This document shows, piece after piece, positions 12,437 through 24,000 of a stretch of 64,000 nucleotides of DNA. The translations under genes were made by a program, and so were the position numbers. The DNA lies in assembly GCA_010015675.1 (NCBI GenBank), contig ML976992.1, positions 64,730 to 128,729 on the forward strand. The letters are read 5' to 3'. Each line of letters opens with the position of its first letter. Position 1 is the stretch's first letter. The notes under the pieces were generated by a model. The model had not been told where the DNA came from and did not search any database. It saw nothing but the letters and a program-made list of their open reading frames with translations. The DNA comes from Byssothecium circinans. Its lineage: Eukaryota > Ascomycota > Dothideomycetes > Pleosporales > Massarinaceae.

Positions 12437-14107
12437 ATGCCTGCGCGATCCGGCGCGTCGTCGAGCTCAATGAACACCTCTACCTCCTTCACTTCCAGCT
12501 GGCTCAATGGGTCCCCGTCAAGGCAATCGCCCCAACGAAATGGCATGCGTTCGTCTCGCGGGAGTCTTATCCTAAATGAGAGCCCCTCACGACAGATGCA
12601 GCTCGAGTTCAATATGCTACTCAGCCGCTCCGACCGCGACTTCCACGACAAACTCGACCAAGCTGCAGCCGAACGGGCACGGATCGCCGACGAACAGCTC
12701 GCCAAAGCTGCACAGGAACATCTGAGGGTACAAGAAGGAGCGAAGCTGGAAATACAGCGCATCATACTAGAACAGGAGCAGGAAAACCAGCGGAGAGAGG
12801 AAGCCCAGCGGCGAGAAGTCGAGAAACTGAGGATTGAGAAAGCAAAGCAAGAAGCTGAAGCCCAACGTCAACGGTTAGATGCGAAGCGGAAAGAAGAGGA
12901 GATTGCACGACAGGCCGCGGAGCATCAGAGGCAACTTCAAGAGGCAGACGCACGGGCAAAGGCACAGCAGCAGCAAGCCGCCCAACGGCAGAAGGAAGAA
13001 GCGGACAGGAAAGCAAAGGAAGCCGCAGCAGCACAAGAGAAAGCCCGGATACAAGCACAACCTCCGCCCACAGCTCCAGTGCCCGCGAAACCCGTTCCCG
13101 CAGTCCCATCGACTACCACAACATCAACCACAGCCACAAGTGCTCCGGCACCCGACGCCGAAGAACTCCACCGCAAGTACATGGAACTGCATGCAAGGAT
13201 GAAGAAGTTCAGAACCGAGTTCTATGACCAGGTCAAACAGAAAGACCACCCTCTCAAGGCTCCCGTAGGAGACGCTCGCCGAACCATCCGACTGAATCTG
13301 GGACAGACCAATGGCGCTCGATCAACCACCACGCACGCCATCAACCAAATTCGCGAGAAATGTTTTGATATAGCAGTGTCGACACCTGGTCCAGTAATCG
13401 ATATCCGCCCATATCTCGTTTCACGCCAGGTGCAATTATCGGATGCTGAGGCTCGGTATCCTGCCTTCCTTCTCTACCTCTGGATATGCTTCGGCAAGTC
13501 AGTGATTGCGCAATGGAAGTCTGAAGCGGCCAACCAGGACAGTGTCGTTCCTCAGGAGATTGGACTCCTGACATCTAGCTTGTACGCCGACAAGAGGTAC
13601 ATGTGCAACGGGACGATTCCCATGGTTGACCTTATGCTAGCCAAGCTGCACCGCAAATGCCCTATGCTCTTCGGCATCCGCGGCAACACGACGACTACGC
13701 AAGGCCTCGTTAGGCTCGGTCTCGACAAGTACCGAGACGACGAGAATGAGTATGCTCAGCTCATGACTGGCATTGGTGCCGGTTTTGCTTCTATCACTCT
13801 CCGCCAGTTCGCACGGACAACGCCTGTCTTCGACATGGCGGAATACTGGCGAGCTGTAGTGAACATCATCAACACTCCAGCCAGCGAAATCTACCCCGGT
13901 CATCTCTTTGCCCTCCAAGGTCTCCTTCGAGAATTCGCACCCAAGTTCATTACCTACTACGGGGCACCGGCCAGAGCAATCTTGAAGCGGGCCACCAAGA
14001 CTTTTCCTGACCGAGCGCCTAAAGGCAGGCCTGGCGTTGCGGCGGCTGCGGAGCTGATCAAAGTATTGCCAGATACCTGGAAGCAGAAGAACAAGATAGT
14101 CATATAG
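12437..14107 (+). CDS. GLE1: Nucleoporin GLE1, mRNA export factor
   Basis: A single-exon gene of 556 residues. Gle1 sits on the cytoplasmic face of the nuclear pore, where with inositol hexakisphosphate it activates the DEAD-box ATPase Dbp5 to release mRNPs. Residues 1-60 are Ser-rich. Residues about 75-210 form a long charged coiled coil (EQEQENQRREEAQRREVEK and similar), followed by a Pro/Ala/Thr linker. The conserved GLE1 C-terminal helical domain starts near residue 250 (YMELHARMKKFRTEF) and runs to the end, with segments such as ARYPAFLLYLWICFGKSVIAQW and PEIYPGHLFALQGLLREFAPKF-like text near residue 490. The frame is open upstream to 12179, but I start at the ATG at 12437 (MPARSG), which gives the usual length and a normal N-terminus. 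Confidence 0.93.
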   Translation: MPARSGASSSSMNTSTSFTSSWLNGSPSRQSPQRNGMRSSRGSLILNESPSRQMQLEFNMLLSRSDRDFHDKLDQAAAERARIADEQLAKAAQEHLRVQEGAKLEIQRIILEQEQENQRREEAQRREVEKLRIEKAKQEAEAQRQRLDAKRKEEEIARQAAEHQRQLQEADARAKAQQQQAAQRQKEEADRKAKEAAAAQEKARIQAQPPPTAPVPAKPVPAVPSTTTTSTTATSAPAPDAEELHRKYMELHARMKKFRTEFYDQVKQKDHPLKAPVGDARRTIRLNLGQTNGARSTTTHAINQIREKCFDIAVSTPGPVIDIRPYLVSRQVQLSDAEARYPAFLLYLWICFGKSVIAQWKSEAANQDSVVPQEIGLLTSSLYADKRYMCNGTIPMVDLMLAKLHRKCPMLFGIRGNTTTTQGLVRLGLDKYRDDENEYAQLMTGIGAGFASITLRQFARTTPVFDMAEYWRAVVNIINTPASEIYPGHLFALQGLLREFAPKFITYYGAPARAILKRATKTFPDRAPKGRPGVAAAAELIKVLPDTWKQKNKIVI

Positions 14108-14545
14108 ATGGTGGATATGGATGTTCTGGACGAGGAGGAAGAAATGTGGAACAGTGAGATGATGGAAGTTAGGTTGTGCTATTTACGACTGCATGGGCCG
14201 GCGTTTTGCGGAGCAAGCATTCCAACTAAGTCGTCTTGACTTGACTTGTGTATTTGGCTATGCATATGGCATTGGGCGGATAGCATTGCGCATCAGAGTA
14301 GATACAAACCTCACCTCGACTTGGTCTAATCATCAATACAAGGCACTCCATTTCTACCCTGACAGACGACACTATGTATCCATGCTTCTTTCTGTTGTTG
14401 CATTCAATACCCAAAATCTCGTAGGTACACTAGAGGTCACGACTATATTAGATACCCCGCCCGCCATAAACACTCCAAAACGTCATCCATAAAAAAACAG
14501 ACTTCACACCACCCTTCCCAACACAACGCTACCCCAAAGCCAACC
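14108..14545. other. Intergenic between GLE1 and CPDase gene
   Basis: This holds the 3' flank of GLE1 and the short promoter of the phosphodiesterase gene on the same strand. No RNA gene, repeat or further coding sequence is visible. Confidence 0.4.
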
Positions 14546-15346
14546 ATGCCATGTTCATCCCTCTGGCTGCTCCCCCCACCCTCCCACCCCCTCACCGCCC
14601 ACCTCACCGCGCTAATCCAAAAAACCTCCTCCCACTTCCACTCCCCACACCTCTTCATCCCACACATCACGCTCACCTCCGACATCAAGCTCTCAGCCTG
14701 CCTCCTCGACCCGCAGGCCTGGCTCAACGGCATCCAGTTCCCGGAAGCCGCGGATGTAGAGGTGCGGTTAAAGGGTGTCGCGAGCGAAGACGTGTTTGTG
14801 AGGAAATTGTACATTGTTGTTGAGAAGGAGGGTGGGATAGGGGAAATGGCGATGCGAGCGAGGAGGGAGGTTGAAGGGTTTGGGGAAGAGGGGAGGGCGG
14901 AGAGGTGGGTGGAAGAGGACTTTGGGCCGCATTTGAGTTTGTTGTAGTAAGTTAAGTCGAGGTTTTACTTGGTGCAGGTTTCTTTACGTTTCATAATGAT
15001 GTGTTTTGGGGAAATTTTTCGGATACTTTTTTCGCGATGGTGTTTTCGGGGATTGGAAAGCTGTTTCCTTCCTATCTGCGGCCGAGTTTAGTGGCTTGTT
15101 CGCTCTTGGAACACCGGGTTTTGATGCGGGACGAGCTGAGAGATGCTGACTCGATGCTTGCACAGCCACGATATCCCCCGGGTCGAGGGAGAGGAACTCA
15201 AACTCGTCGGTAGATGGGTGGAAGATGTGGCTGAGAAGATGGAGCAGGAGGGTGGGTTTTGGGGGTGGAAAGGTGGAAGGGTGGTGCTTGTGCCTACGGA
15301 TAGGGAGATTAAAGACTGGGTGCCTATTGCGCAGCGGGATTTGTAA
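14546..15346 (+). CDS. 2',3'-cyclic-nucleotide 3'-phosphodiesterase (CPD1-like)
   Basis: A predicted 193-residue 2H-phosphoesterase in two exons, 14546-14946 and 15166-15346. The family opens cyclic phosphates such as ADP-ribose 1'',2''-cyclic phosphate, a by-product of tRNA splicing. The two catalytic H-x-[ST]-x motifs are visible: HITLTS near residue 41 and HLSLLY just before the splice. Joining the donor TA|GTAAGT to the acceptor GCACAG gives LSLLYHDIPRVEGEELKLVGRW, which fits Cpd1-like proteins, and the tail GGRVVLVPTDREIKDW is the last strand of the fold. The intron, at 219 nt, is three to four times longer than others in the window, so an extra small exon inside it cannot be excluded. 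The upstream neighbour is GLE1 on the same strand, about 440 bp away. Confidence 0.8.
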
Positions 15347-15786
15347 TATATTGTGCCGTTGCATGTTTTGTACGAGGTTTGGACGGATGCTTCTCGTGGT
15401 GTTGGTAAGGAAGGCGGGGCTGTGGCGAAGAGTGTTTAGCTAATGGCGTGTAAAAGTCTTGAAAGGCTCTGCTAGAGTTTTGACGGTGAGGTTCGCAGAG
15501 CCTCTATTGCGGGCTTTTGTGACACTGAGGACTTTTGCGAGGGTTGGCTTGGGAGATACAACCATGAGTGTATAATCAAGCGTCAAAGGTATTAATGGAT
15601 ACGCTTTTTCAAGACCCAAAGGTCAAAACTAGTGTTTTCCCACTATCGATTAGAACTATGAAGTGGCCCTGAATTTCACAGCATCGATATTGAAGTCTGA
15701 TGGACGCAGAATGAATCGAAACAGTTACAATATACACAGTCTTACATGACATCCGAATCGTGAGAAGCTATATTACATGAATCCAC
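15347..15786. other. Convergent intergenic region
   Basis: This lies between the tail-to-tail 3' ends of the phosphodiesterase gene and the allergen-type gene. Nothing beyond terminator flank is seen; no hairpin or repeat stands out. Confidence 0.4.
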
Positions 15787-16773
15787 CTAATCCATGAAGC
15801 CTTTCTTGCCATCACCATCACCATCAGCGAATGGATTGAGCTTCTTCATCAATCCCGGCTTCGACTGATCGCTCGTGGTCTGATGGAGACCATTGCCCTC
15901 TTTATGTCCTCCAACAGGTCCGCCAGCGCGAGTATCAGTAGCACCAACGCCGTCAATGCCGCGAGAAGTCGCACCAGATCCTACGTTGTGGCTCGTACCC
16001 GTCTTACCATCAAGCGGGTCGAAATCGCCATGCTTCGAAGCTTCATGGAGGCCGTGGTCGTTGCCTGAGTCGTGCTTGCTGGTCTTGCCATGCATCATGT
16101 CCTTCAGTCGACCGCCGATATGCTTTGGCTCGCCCTCGAAGCCATCGTAACGTTCCTCACGGCCATGTAGTGCGCCGCCCTTGTTCTTGAACTCGGCCAT
16201 GGTCATCGCGGCGAGTTGTGTGGGTTCGTGGTGTTGGGCGGCATTGTGATGAGTCTCATGGATTGGGATAGTTGTGTGGGTAACGTGGGGCTGGATAGTT
16301 TCTTTTTGGACGACAGGTTGTATGGTCTCGTGGATGTGCTGTCGAGTTCATTAGCTATCGCCAAGTCATGGTTGTGGACTTACGTGATGCACATGCTCGC
16401 CACCAACTGTGGGGGCCGCACTCTGGCTGTGTGTCTCGCCTTGAACGATTCGTTCGTCTTTAAAGCCGGCTTGTTCAGCTGCAAGGTTCTTCTTAGTAGC
16501 CTCATGATCCCGGTGGTCGAAATCGCGATGTTGTACGGCTCCTAGCTTGACATCATGCTTTTCGGGCAAGACCTCGCGGTCCTGAACAGGCTGGACAGTA
16601 CGATGGTAATGGTCTTGGTGGATTTCTTTGTCGACAGCAGTTGTGACATTCTCATGCTCGTGGGGCTTGACGGTCTCGTGTTGAACTGCTGGGGCCACTG
16701 TCTCGTGGACAGTGGTGTCATGCTTGCCGGACTTGTGCATGAAGTCGGAGACTGCTGCCTTGGCCTTGTCCAT
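15787..16773 (-). CDS. Histidine-rich 'allergen'-type hydrophilic protein
   Basis: A 313-residue, very hydrophilic protein in two exons, 16773-16384 and 16338-15787, with a 45-nt intron. It has no signal peptide and no membrane helix. It consists of repeated units of the type HETVxPHxHE / H-E-T-x-x-P (HETVAPAVQHETVKPHEHE, then HIHETIQPVVQKETIQPH, then TIPIHETHHN), a conserved EIHQDHYHRTVQPVQDREVLP block, and a Gly/His/Asp-rich C-terminal half ending in DGDGDGKKGFMD. Filamentous ascomycete relatives are usually annotated simply as 'allergen'. The cellular role is not established; the density of His suggests metal or pH responsiveness, which is inference. The divergent gene at 18207 shares the HETVKPHEHE...REIH...YHR block. 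Confidence 0.82.
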
Positions 16774-18206
16774 AGTGAACCGTTTTAAGTGTTATGTCAA
16801 GAAAGGGGTTGGATAAAGAGAATTGTGCTAAGTGGTATGTGAGGAGACGGGTTGCGTTGAATTGAATCAAGTTAGACTGAAATAGACTCTACTGTAGAAG
16901 GTGTGAAGGGTATTTGGTGTGAGAATGACAGCTTTATACTAGCTAACGAATGAACGAAAAGGTATACCTATGATGCAATGTCAACCGACGTAATCGGGAT
17001 CTAGAACTAAAAGGCCCCTTCTACTCGGATGTGGCCATTGATTGATTCCCGAGCACATGTTTAAATGTGTCGTGCCGCAGCATGCTCTGCTAGAGATCGG
17101 TGATGTGAGACCTCAATTAGCTGAGAGACGTCTCCCGCGGAGGTTGTCCGTGGTGTCCATGGCCGAGCGTTCAGTAGCCAGAGAGATACACGTCAAGGTG
17201 TCGTCGTCCACTGACTTGTGGATGGTTGATGTTCCAAATCAAGCGCTAGATAGGTTCAGTGGCGGCGTTCGTATCGTACATTTGCTCACCTTGCCGTCAT
17301 TGAATGCAGATAACCTTGATTTGGGAGAGTATTTTTTGTTCGAGGCTGATATCAATCTCACGCCCGGCGAACAGATGGCTTCTGTATTGTATCGTGAGAG
17401 GTGAAAGCGAAGCACAGGGAGAGTGATCGTCGCCAGGATGTCGTACGTGGTGCTTGATCGGGCTAGCGTGGATCGTTAGCCGAGACGGACATCCATCTAG
17501 ATCTCGCGGATCGCTTCAATGTTGTTTGCTTTCTCTCAACACTCACCTATCGGAGACCAGACAGAGCCCGCACTATCCACACTGTTCCAAACAAAATGAT
17601 CACCCTAATGCGTGTAATCCATCACAGAGGTTCGCCCCTGTCGTCATCCTGCTGGCTGCTCCACGGCAGAGATGCGTTCCACTGTGTTGGCTGGCGGCAC
17701 ACCTATCGGCGAAGTATGCTATGATGAGACGCATCGATCTCGTTTCGATGCTTCTACGTCATCTAGACCATCCTTACAGTGTTCTGGAGGGAGAGTGCGT
17801 CCGATGGTCAGCGTCATGTTGGCCCAAGGACTATCGACTGCTGCATGTGTATCACAGCCTCCTCGCAACCCACCACGCCTATCTTTACGACGCCGTAATT
17901 TTTGCCCACTGACACCGAATTCAACCACCAATTCAAGTTGGAAGAACAACGTCTAAATTGGTCCATTCTCTATCATTGCCGTAGCCACCCACTCGTTCCC
18001 GGAGTTCTAGACGAGGACTACTGTACTAGTTTTGCAAGTGCCTCCCACCCGGCCTGTGACGTGCATTGCGGCTCTTATCTACGCAACTGATCTTCGCTAC
18101 ACCCCCAGGGCTTCCTAGGGCATTCCTAGAGAACAAAATTTCGGTATTTACTATTCTTGTGATCTAAGCGCTGAAAAAGCAATTGATACAGGATCCGCAA
18201 CCCCTT
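16774..18206. promoter_or_regulatory. Divergent intergenic region of the allergen-type pair
   Basis: This is 1.4 kb between the two head-to-head, module-sharing genes. No ORF here has an ATG-initiated frame with a recognisable domain; those at 17042-17404 and 17454-17956 look random. A possible 3' splice site (TTGATACAG at 18183-18191) just upstream of the plus-strand start leaves open an additional 5' exon for that gene. Confidence 0.35.
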
Positions 18207-19442
18207 ATGCGTCGGGCTCTCAAATCTATTTTCCGCAGACCTTCACGCAGAAAGGATATACACGTGCGACCACCACGTTCGGAGCCGCAACCCTCAACGC
18301 CCCGGATTGATCGTGCCACGCGGCCAGACAACGGCAGTAGCCGTAAAGTTCGAAGATCTGTTCAACAATCTACGAATCGCAACGATGATTTCGGTCAGTC
18401 TGATTTAAAAGAATTTGACAACATGGTGGAGAACAATGATCGAAGCTGCGGGGACGTTCGACAAGACCAGTCAAGGCGGAGGAAGTCCAGAGGCAGCGCA
18501 GAAGGCAACCAAGAACATGCGTATGCGAGAAGACTCTCTACGTCAGGATCGACAGGCTCTGAGCTATTCGATGATCATCAACTAAGGCGAGGTGGTCAGC
18601 TATCTGTCTCTCGAAAAGCTCTCCCGACCTGGGACGGGCAGCAGGAGCATGAGGGATACGCTGAAGTCAACCTCGACGGCGCGGTAGATCTGACTACTAC
18701 CGAAGATACTGACCGGACCACACATTGGGCACCCGGTATGCAATATCTATCCCCTTATATACATGTTGCCCCATGTGTCTCCGATCCGTAGACTAATAGC
18801 AACACAGCTGTCACTCATGAAACTGTGAAGCCTCATGAACACGAAATTGTCGAAGAGCGGGTTTATAGAGAGATCCACAACCACGACGTGTACCATCGAA
18901 TACTTCCTGTTTGCGAAACCGAAATCCTACCTGCTAGACACTTCATACAATATTCTAATGGCGAGCTTCAGGAAGTATCTGAGGAAGAGCTGCCTGGCTG
19001 GAATAAGGAAAACCAACGATGGTACATTGGCGTGAAGGAGTCTCCCGCCACAGAGCAGACCCAAACTCTTCCACGACAAACTGAGCCCAAGGTGTTCACG
19101 GATGGGACGTATATGACTCCAGAAGGTTTCCCACGTAGAGAAACTGGCATCCGACATCCGCCGGTACTTGAAGACCTCTCTGACTATACCGGACCTGTCT
19201 TCCCTATTGAGTTCCTCCACCACGAACCGGAAGAAGCTCAGACGAACGCACATCGACCAGCCAACAACAAACGCGTCAATACTACCGAGTCCGGATCTTT
19301 TTCACTCACGGATGCCATGGGAGCACTTTCAGCCGACCCGAACGGAGTTCGTGACTGTTCACCAGTTGGAAGCCAGACTTCGCTAGAGGACTTCTCCTAC
19401 ATCTACACTCGAGCGTATAATGAGAGCACGATTGCAAATTAA
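18207..19442 (+). CDS. Protein sharing the HETVKPHEHE module (allergen-type relative)
   Basis: A predicted 387-residue protein in two exons, 18207-18735 and 18808-19442, spliced GTATGC...CACAG in frame. The first 175 residues are basic and disordered (IFRRPSRRK, RRRKSRGS). Directly after the splice comes THETVKPHEHEIVEERVYRE, followed by IHNHDVYHRILPVCETEILP, clearly the same module as the divergent gene at 15787-16773. The rest (residues 240-387) is unique, with PGWNKENQRWYIG and a Ser/Thr-rich tail. Function unknown. The ATG at 18207 is the first in frame; the acceptor-like TTGATACAG a few bases upstream means an extra 5' exon is possible. Fusion of an allergen-type module to an unrelated basic N-terminus is the odd feature. 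Confidence 0.7.
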
Positions 19443-21017
19443 TTGTTGATGTAAACCTACGCTGAATCTGAGTGGCAATGTCGGCATAGGCCCGCGGCGA
19501 ATATAAAGCGCCTATGTATAAAATCTAAGAGTTCTCATATCTTACATGATCCCATCACCGATATCGTATTTTTCCTCCTGTCCAGTAAACCGAATAGGAT
19601 GCCCTTCCACGCGGAGGCGCTCCTTAGGACCCCACTCCCAAAATGATGAGCCAAGTTGGTGATGCGATGGTTCCACTGTATGAGACCTCACCATGTTGTC
19701 TTGCTTCTCCTCTGAATGCATATCTTTCATCATAATGCTCCTTTCATCGTCGTCAACGATATCGGCTTCCTTCTTCGCCATGGCCGTGAACAGCCCCCGT
19801 TTCTTGTTCTCCTTCTTCCCCTTGACAGCTAACTGCTCATTTGAAACGCCCATATTCTTCGCCATCGCCACGTATTTCCCTTGCTTCTTCGATCTCCTCT
19901 AGATCACTATATCCGAGGATATGAAATAACACAAGTAAGCCGCCGACAAACTAGTGAATGCACAGAGCGTCTTGAAAGAGCTGGCAAACGAGTGCTAGAT
20001 CGGATTCAAACGCATTTGGTGAAGGGCAAGCGTGTATTGAATGCTCGTCGAGCTCGTGGGCGAGTATTGAAATCGTTGCAATCCAGAAAAAACCTATGGG
20101 GAAGTGAATTAGGAGAGGCACAGCGATGATAGTTGGTATGACGCCGGCGGATGATACTCGTGATGAATAGTGCTGTGATGCTCAGACAAAATGCTGACAT
20201 AACCTATATGACTTTAGACGGTGTGAGCGAGGTATATGTTTGTTCAACCTTAGAGCTGTAGGCTGTAAGTTGAATGTGTTGGGGTGGGAGGGAAGGGTCG
20301 GTCGTGAGATGGGAATAGTAATATTCTTTGGATGAAGTATGGGTGGGGTGTGGTGGATTTGGGCGTCTTGTGCTTTGGCTTTCACTTCTTCCGCTCTTTT
20401 GTTAGACTTTTTGATTCGATTATGTACTTTGGCCTCTGCCGGATCCGGACTTTGTCCTCACGCGTGACTAATCTTTCCTGGTCGGCAAGTACAAAGAGCG
20501 ATACTTTGCTTGAATCCTTCCTCCATTACAAAGTCACATCAAACCACCATACCAGCTCAGTGCTCAACCTTCCCCTGGACATTCTGAATAATTCTTCAAA
20601 AATCCGCGGGAATTCTCCGACCTTATTCCCTGATAGTACGTGTCCCAAGCAGGCAAAGCACCGTCCTTGTATCCCAAATCAAATGGGACCACTTGCATTA
20701 AACTCCACGTCGTACATCTTCCGAATGTAGCTATGAAACCCCAGCGGTGGGATCGATCGGATGGATAATGGACCTGTAAAGGGACGGTGGCAATCAGCGA
20801 ATCCCTGCAGGGCAGAACAAGGGTAATACTCACATTTCCCCAAACGCCGCCAATGAGCGCGAGTGACAATTCCTCCCAAGTAACAGGCCAATGGCTGACC
20901 AGAGAAAGAAACGAAAAAGACCGATATCCATCACTCCGATCCCATCCATACGGAAAACACCGCCACTCAATTCAAAGCATACAAAAAACATCATCTTACA
21001 CGTACCTTGGGAAGATG
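19443..21017. other. Intergenic, one doubtful small ORF
   Basis: This lies between the allergen-type relative and the PRP5 3' end. Apart from the doubtful ORF at 19542-19865 I find no gene; ORFs at 20332-20891 are not recognisable. The segment just below 21018 (20564-21017) is the PRP5 3' flank. Confidence 0.35.
19542..19865 (-). CDS. Small hypothetical protein, doubtful
   Basis: A 107-codon frame from an ATG at 19865 (MAKNMGVSNEQL) to a stop at 19542. It is rich in Lys, Glu and Met (KGKKENKKRG, DIVDDDERSIMMKDMHSEEKQD) and ends in a mildly conserved-looking SSFWEWGPKERLRVEGHPIRF. I recognise no domain. An acceptor-like CTAG precedes the frame at about 19900, so it could be the last exon of a longer gene, but I could not build a credible upstream exon. 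The composition is more protein-like than the surrounding ORFs, which is the only reason it is listed. Confidence 0.3.
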   Translation of the reverse strand: MAKNMGVSNEQLAVKGKKENKKRGLFTAMAKKEADIVDDDERSIMMKDMHSEEKQDNMVRSHTVEPSHHQLGSSFWEWGPKERLRVEGHPIRFTGQEEKYDIGDGIM

Positions 21018-24000
21018 TCAATAGACAGTGTATCGACCAGTAGCTGCACGAGGTGCCGGTGCATCTCCGGCACTCATAGTTGCATCCCTTAGCAGACGTG
21101 TCATCTGCATCATAGCGTCGGTGACCGACATCTCAGTGTCACCCTCGACGAGGATATAGAGCTTCGGCTCGTCCCCAATAGGCTCGCCAGGCTTGTAGTT
21201 CCTGCCCTTGGTAGTGATCGAGACACCAGTGCTGTCCAGGATCTTGACGACATTCGTACGATTGGTGACAGCCCAGCGGGCCTTTTGTGGGAAGTCGTTG
21301 ATTTCGATGGTCGAATGGAAAGCGCCAGCATCCGGTCCCTTGTTGTCGACAGGCTGGCCAAAATGAATCGCACCTTTCTTACTAAGACGACCGTCAACCT
21401 TCGCTGCAGCGGCCATGGCCCTCTCCTTGGCAGTCATCGGTTTACTAGGCCCGGCCTCAGCCGCACGTTCGGTCTTGCTCACAACGATCTTGCCACTGAG
21501 AATCTGCATGTATGACGGTAATTCCGCCGTGTCTTTGTCTGTCGTTGCCTCAGGAGTTTCACCTTTGGCTTTCTTGATGAGAGGTAGCTCTGCATCATCT
21601 TCACTGTCGTCGTCTTCGCCTTCAATCTTGTGAGCTCGCTTTTCGCGCCGCCTCTCCATATTACGAGCAGCATCAAGCTTATCGAGACCCTTGTTGCCCT
21701 TGAAGCCGCTATAATACTTTTTGTCGTCGCTCTTCATGTAGTCGTCTGCAATCTTTTGAACCTCGTCCGGCACATCCACTCCACTCTGGGTCAAGGCCTT
21801 GACGATGAATAATGAGAAGCGTTCTTGACCAGGATTTTCGAGGAAGGTGATGGCTCTGCCTTTGTTACCTGCACGTCCAGTACGGCCACATCGATGTACA
21901 TAGTCTTCCAGATGGGTCGGACAATCGAAGTTGATGACCATGGCTAAGCCCGGCACATCGAGACCACGAGCTGCAACGGAAGTCGCAATGAGAATAGGGA
22001 GGTCCCCGCGCTTGAAGTCATTGATGGCTTCGCTACGATCTGTCTGGTCTTTAGCACCGTGAATCGTGTTCACGCTAGAATACCTGGCCTTGATCAGCTT
22101 TGATAACAGGTCCTCGGCAGTTTCTTGGCGCTCAACGAATATCAAGACCTGACGTTCCTCGTTCTCGTTGAAAAGTAGACCCAGCTCCCGGACAAGCGCG
22201 GAGACCTTGCGCTCATATGACGCGGGTAGGATTACAATCTCTTGACTAACTTCTGGGGCGACCACGCTACGTCCACCAACAGTGATCTCGACCGGCTTTT
22301 TGAGGGCCTTGCGGGCTAGAGATTGCATGCTAGTAGGGAATGTGGCGGAGAAAAGAATGCTTTGACGATCCGGACGAACATTAGCCAGAATTTTCATGAC
22401 TTGCGGTTCGAAACCCATGTCAAACATTCGATCAGCCTCGTCCAGGACGACGTAGGTCACTCGCTTGAAGTTGAGAACGCGACCGGAATTACTCTGTAGC
22501 AGATCGATAAGACGTCCAGGCGTGGCACATAGCACATGCACACCACCACGCTTGATCATAGCAATTTGATCCGCGATGGGTGAGCCGCCATACGCGGCCG
22601 CAATATTCAGGCCAGAGGCTTTAAGGAAAGGCTTTAGTTCAGCGACGATCTGGTTCGCAAGTTCTCGAGTTGGTGCGAGGATCAGACCTATCGGACCGTC
22701 GGACGACTTGAGCGTATCCTGAGCGAAGATATGACGGATCATGGGTATACCAAAGGCTAAAGTCTTTCCCGACCCCGTCTTAGCGACGCCAATGAGATCT
22801 AGCCCAGACTCAGCGACTGGGATTGCTTGAGCTTGAATTGGCGTTGGCTTTTCGTAGCGGAGTTTGGAGAAGACATCTATCGTTGCCTGCAGCAGGCCCA
22901 TCTGAGCCCATTTGGTGACGGGTCGTGGTACATCGGCCGGCTTGACCTTGATACCGTCGAGTTCGAGACGAAGATCGGCAACCTCTTCGGGTGACATCTG
23001 CTGGATCTCTACTGGCTCTGTGTAGAAATTCTTACGGAAGGGAGCGTACTCAACTTTAGAGTGATCGACGACAGGTATTTCCTTCTTTTTCTTCTTAGAG
23101 GCAGCAGCGAGCGCAAAAATGTCCTCATCTTCAACAGCAGTCAGTGCTGGCTCGGTTTCGTCGGCAAACATGGTTTGGCCCTGCGGAGCCCAGCCATCGT
23201 CATGCCGGGTCTCTTTGAGGTCGGCCATGAAAGCTTCGAGGGGATCAATGTCGTCCTCTTCAGCGCCTGGGGCATCGTCAACATCCATGGCTTCGCTAGG
23301 ATTGTCAATGACGGCGGGGGCGTCTTCCATTTTGGGATCCTCATTGGTTACTTCGGCTCGCCGCTTCTCAAGCTGAGCTTGAAGCTCAGCGTTGTTTACC
23401 TCGTCAGGACTGCCGATGTCGCTCATGGGGCTTGCGTCCTCATCTTGGTTAGCGCCGGCAGTATCTGGCTCTTGCCCCTCGAGGGGAGCGAAAGTAGGCA
23501 AGGCCTGTAGGGAACGCTTGCCAGTGTTTTCCTCATCATCGAGGAGCGCCTTCTTGGCGTGCTCGTCTTCTTGAGCAGCTTTAGCTTTTAGCCCAAACGC
23601 GCCGATGTTGGTGTTGGATTTCGCGGGGGGCGGATCAGCACGTTCTATCGTAGTGAGTACATGTTTAGGGTGTGGAGGTGAGGAATACGTACTGATGACG
23701 GTCGTGCCGTTGGCTTTGGAGGCTGCCTTGAACGGCGCCGGACGCGCAGCAGCCGAGGGGTCAAGCTGGAAGACGTCTTTCGCCTGCTTGAGCTTCTTTG
23801 CGGCGGAAGCCTTGGCCGAAGCTTTGCTGCTTGCCGTCTCCTGCTTAGACTCGTCCTTCTCCGAGACGGGCAAGGCGACACCGGGCGTAGATGATGCTGT
23901 GGCGGCAGGAGACGATGTTGCAGCTGGGCTGTCGGCCTGCTTCTTTGCGAGCTGCTGCTTCTTCCATGCCTCGGTACGTGCAAGCCGAGCAGCCTTCTTA

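Noticed and set aside
17042..17404. 120-codon ORF in the allergen-pair intergenic region
   Set aside because: It starts with a non-ATG codon and matches nothing known; it lies in promoter space.
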